Positions 61,165 to 64,000 of a DNA stretch of 64,000 bases are shown one piece after another. The stretch is taken from NCBI RefSeq assembly GCF_030823405.1, contig NZ_JAUSXC010000001.1:2277001-2341000 (forward strand). Direction: 5' to 3'. The notes beneath the pieces are model-generated. The model was not told the origin of the DNA. It saw only the letters and a program-made list of their open reading frames with translations, and did not search any database. This DNA is from Chryseobacterium ginsenosidimutans (GTDB lineage Bacteria > Bacteroidota > Bacteroidia > Flavobacteriales > Weeksellaceae). Position 1 is the first letter of the stretch, and each line of letters starts with the position of its first letter. The position numbers and the translations under genes were made by a program.

Positions 61165-63903
61165 ATGAAACATTATGTATTTTTTTTCTTTTTTGTCGTC
61201 CAGATGACATTTGGGCAGGCTTTATTTCCGTATTTGCAGAATCCAACGCCAAATTCTATGATAGTCAACTGGAAAACAGCCTCAAACAATGAAACAACAG
61301 TTATCTACGGAACAACTCCTACAAATTTGAACGTTACTTTTACAGGAACGACCAACATTTTTTCGGATACAGGATATAACAACAACTATTACTATCACAC
61401 GGCAAAAATTTCCAATTTACAACCCAATACAAAGTATTATTATAAAATAAAAACAGGAGCGAACGAATCTGCGGTTTACAATTTCAGAACGCTTCCTTTG
61501 CCGGGGCAACCTGCAACAGCAAATGGGAAAATCCGTTTTTTGATTATGGGTGATAACCAAATTAAGGCTGAACCAAGATATGATACTCTAACATTAAATG
61601 CATATAAAAAATTAAAAGAAAAATTTGGAGCGACTTCTGATCCTTCCGATAATGTTGCTTTAACATTCATGGTTGGAGATCAGGTAGACGTGGGAACATT
61701 GGATCATTATGAAAATGTTCATTTTAAAAAGAATATCAAACTTTCACCCTATCTTCCTATCCAGACAACAGTTGGAAACCACGAAACATACGGAACATTA
61801 GGTATGAATTCTTACTACGCTCATTTCTATATTGATGAAATTAAATATAAAAACATCTCTTCAGGAAATGAAAATTATTACGCTCAACAGGCTGGAAACG
61901 TTTTGTTTATAAGCTTAAGCTCTGAACATACAGGAGCAGCGCAAATGACTTGGCTTCAGCAAATTTTAAATGAAGCAAACAATGATTCTACGGTAGATTG
62001 GATCATTTCTTTAAGTCACAGACCTTATCAGGCGGAGCAATATGTCGGAGATATTTCGACTTGGGTAAGAAATAATGCGGTTCCGCTTTTAACAACTTCC
62101 AATAAATATTTAATGCACGTTGGAGCGCATCACCACCTTTATCACAGAGGCCAGTTGAAAGAGAGCCCAAATTACCAGATTATTTCGGGCGGAACGGCTT
62201 GGGATCAATATTGGGGAATGTCCACGGAACAGGATTTTGATGATGTTCAAAAAACATTAACAGATTGGACGTATCAAATCGTTGAAGTTGACGTTAATAC
62301 AGGAAAAGTTGATGTAGAATGTTACTCAATCGGAGGAGTTCATCACAGGAAATATAACGAATTGGTTGATAGTTTCCACCGTTATAAAAATCAGCCAAAA
62401 CCTGCGAAACCATCTATTTCAAATACTTTTCCGGCTCCCGTTACTTTGCCTTTAACATTAAATGGTAGTACATTTTCGAGTACAAATGGAGAATTATTAA
62501 ATACAACACAGTTTTTAATCAGTAAAGCTGCCGATTTTTCTGTTATTGAAAAGGAATTTTACAGAGACTTTGAAGACTGGTTCGGAAAAGAAGGAACAGG
62601 AACTCCGGATTATACCAAAAACCAGAATGCGAATGTAGATATTACAAAAGCTACTATTGCTTCAAATTCAATTACGAACGGAAATTATTACGTTAAAGTT
62701 CGTTACAGAGACAGAAATCTGGAATGGAGCGATTGGAGCGATGTCAAACAATTTACGGTAACAGGAAGCGTAGTTTCGAATCCTACTTTTACTTTAAATA
62801 AAACAGAATATGCCCAAAACGAACTGATTACAGCGACTTTCACAGATGGTCCTGGAAACAATCAGGATTGGGTAGGAATTTATAAAAAAGGTCAGAATCC
62901 GGCTTCCATAGCTTCTCAAGCGTATGTGTATACCAACGGACAAACGGCAGGAACGGCGAATTTTCCTAATGGTATTGCCAACAAAGGTCAATATTTTGCA
63001 GGATTTTTTGCGAATAATGGCTACACAGAAATTACACCAAGGAAAAACTTCTATGTAGGACCGAAAGTTGTATTAACTACAACAGCAGATACATATCCTG
63101 TTGGTGGAGCAGTAACTGTAAATTTCAGCAACGGGCCAAATCTGGTTAAAGACTGGATCGGAATTTACAAAATGGGGCACACTCCCGGAAATGTAAATGC
63201 TACACAATGGAGTTATGTTACAACAGCCGCGGGAACACTTAATTTTACAGGGCTTCCAAAAGGATATTATTATGCTCAGTATTTCCTGGAAGATGGCTAC
63301 ACAACGGTCGGAGAAAAAGTTTTCTTTAAAGTTGGAGACATTGTTACGGAACTTTGGACTAACAAACCCGTTTATACTTTAGGTGAAAATATTACAGCTT
63401 CATGGACGGATTCTCCGGGAATTATTAAAGATTGGCTGGGAATTTATCCTCAAAGTATCACAATTCCGGATGACAACTTTGTTTCTTATACCTATTTTGA
63501 CGGAGTTACCCAGGGAACAAAAACAATACAGGGAACAGCAGTTCCGACAACTCCGGGTAATTATTATATGGTTATGTTTACAAATGATTCTTATACAGAA
63601 GTTTCAAACAGAGTGCAGTTTCAGGTTACAGGAACGACTTTAGGAACGGGAGAAGTGAAAAGCACAGAAAAAAATGTGGTTTTATATCCAAATCCTACAA
63701 AACCGGGTGAACCAACTTTCATAAAAAGTGATTATCCGATTGAAAAAATAGAACTGCTTTCAGCTAACGGAGACTTATTATATGAATCTAAAAATATTAA
63801 TAATCAACGTTTTTCTATGGTTAACGAAAATCTTCCTAAAGGTGTGTATTTTGTGAAAGTTTACACAAGAAAATTATTTACTATAAAACTAATTATTCAG
63901 TAA
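61165..63903 (+). CDS. T9SS-secreted purple-acid-phosphatase-like metallophosphoesterase with three SKICH-like repeats
   Basis: The 912-residue protein has the signal peptide MKHYVFFFFFVVQMTFGQ. It contains an N-terminal fibronectin/PAP domain (about 20-112: MIVNWKTASNNETTVIYG, LQPNTKYYYKIKTG) and a metallophosphoesterase domain (about 122-390) with GDNQ (D130), VGDQVD, GNHE (205-207), LSHRPY and GAHHHLYH. A fibronectin-like domain follows, then three ~94-residue repeats (about 539-632, 633-725, 726-822), each with DW(V/I/L)GIY at the centre and GY(Y/F)xAxFFxxxGYT near the end. The type A sorting domain is at the C-terminus (LYPNPTKPGEPTF). The repeats resemble eukaryotic SKICH domains. Function: probable secreted phosphatase or phosphodiesterase. 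Confidence 0.88.
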   Translation: MKHYVFFFFFVVQMTFGQALFPYLQNPTPNSMIVNWKTASNNETTVIYGTTPTNLNVTFTGTTNIFSDTGYNNNYYYHTAKISNLQPNTKYYYKIKTGANESAVYNFRTLPLPGQPATANGKIRFLIMGDNQIKAEPRYDTLTLNAYKKLKEKFGATSDPSDNVALTFMVGDQVDVGTLDHYENVHFKKNIKLSPYLPIQTTVGNHETYGTLGMNSYYAHFYIDEIKYKNISSGNENYYAQQAGNVLFISLSSEHTGAAQMTWLQQILNEANNDSTVDWIISLSHRPYQAEQYVGDISTWVRNNAVPLLTTSNKYLMHVGAHHHLYHRGQLKESPNYQIISGGTAWDQYWGMSTEQDFDDVQKTLTDWTYQIVEVDVNTGKVDVECYSIGGVHHRKYNELVDSFHRYKNQPKPAKPSISNTFPAPVTLPLTLNGSTFSSTNGELLNTTQFLISKAADFSVIEKEFYRDFEDWFGKEGTGTPDYTKNQNANVDITKATIASNSITNGNYYVKVRYRDRNLEWSDWSDVKQFTVTGSVVSNPTFTLNKTEYAQNELITATFTDGPGNNQDWVGIYKKGQNPASIASQAYVYTNGQTAGTANFPNGIANKGQYFAGFFANNGYTEITPRKNFYVGPKVVLTTTADTYPVGGAVTVNFSNGPNLVKDWIGIYKMGHTPGNVNATQWSYVTTAAGTLNFTGLPKGYYYAQYFLEDGYTTVGEKVFFKVGDIVTELWTNKPVYTLGENITASWTDSPGIIKDWLGIYPQSITIPDDNFVSYTYFDGVTQGTKTIQGTAVPTTPGNYYMVMFTNDSYTEVSNRVQFQVTGTTLGTGEVKSTEKNVVLYPNPTKPGEPTFIKSDYPIEKIELLSANGDLLYESKNINNQRFSMVNENLPKGVYFVKVYTRKLFTIKLIIQ

Positions 63904-63934
63904 ATTTCACAGTAAAAATATAATTAGAGTAACA

Positions 63935-63969
63935 AGAAGCGGGAAAAATTAAAAATTTTTCCCGCTTCT
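63935..63969 (+). terminator. Rho-independent terminator
   Basis: AGAAGCGGGAAAAATT and AATTTTTCCCGCTTCT form a 16-bp stem with a 3-nt loop, 31 nt after the phosphatase gene. Confidence 0.85.
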
Positions 63970-64000
63970 ATATTATGATAAAAAACTAATCATCTGTCGA

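Overview
The window comes from an AT-rich member of the Bacteroidota, most likely a Chryseobacterium-type flavobacterium (Weeksellaceae). I infer this from several signs: type IX secretion (T9SS) C-terminal sorting domains on six large secreted proteins, -7 boxes of the TAnnTTTG type with an upstream TTG, lipoproteins with charged residues after the lipobox Cys, a DnaE carrying an N-terminal exonuclease domain, and CcoG. No tRNA, rRNA, CRISPR array, transposase or phage gene was seen. Most of the window is chromosomal backbone with accessory islands.

Layout. 1-853: start of a 2-oxoacid dehydrogenase E1 gene leaving the left edge. 1076-5746: dnaE. 6075-10873: two paralogous T9SS type A surface proteins. 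10985-12015: a 52-residue membrane peptide and a potassium-channel-like protein. 12077-13954: NIF3-like protein and a DUF164-like coiled-coil protein that has lost its zinc ligands. 14101-17262: acyl-CoA synthetase and acyl-CoA dehydrogenase. 17583-20344: DUF4349 lipoprotein and prfC. 20564-24304: likely operon of CPBP protease, rdgB, rnz, TIGR02757 protein and a small membrane protein with a 7-residue tandem repeat. 24500-33115: three tandem paralogous 'choice-of-anchor L' T9SS type B proteins, each with its own terminator. 33227-38245: rsmA, then ftsX, DUF3098, uppP, truB, a beta-barrel candidate and rluF. 38314-39609: four-unit helix-hairpin-helix protein.

39850-45049 is the most accessory-looking part. 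It holds a DUF6261-type gene, a 42-nt periodic GC-rich hairpin array, an XRE regulator, a lipoprotein with a JAMM-like metalloprotease motif, and three tandem small lipoproteins (DUF6705-type). One of the three is broken by a single-base deletion inside a tract almost identical to its sister gene. After it come MerR and AraC regulators, ccoG, an SMP-30-like lipoprotein, a DbpA-type DEAD-box helicase, an AraC regulator with an exported aldo-keto reductase and a flavodoxin-like oxidoreductase, rpsA, a T9SS M36 protease, an EamA transporter, an alpha/beta hydrolase, rplS, and a T9SS purple-acid-phosphatase-like protein with three SKICH-like repeats.

Best candidates for something undescribed are the 42-nt hairpin array between the XRE and DUF6261 genes, the JAMM-like lipoprotein with its small-lipoprotein array, the zinc-less DUF164 protein, and a 22-bp-spaced direct repeat that looks like an AraC operator in front of the aldo-keto reductase. 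All functions are read from sequence motifs; no database search was run. Several start codons were moved downstream from the longest open frame to the ATG that begins a signal peptide or conserved domain, and this is noted per gene.
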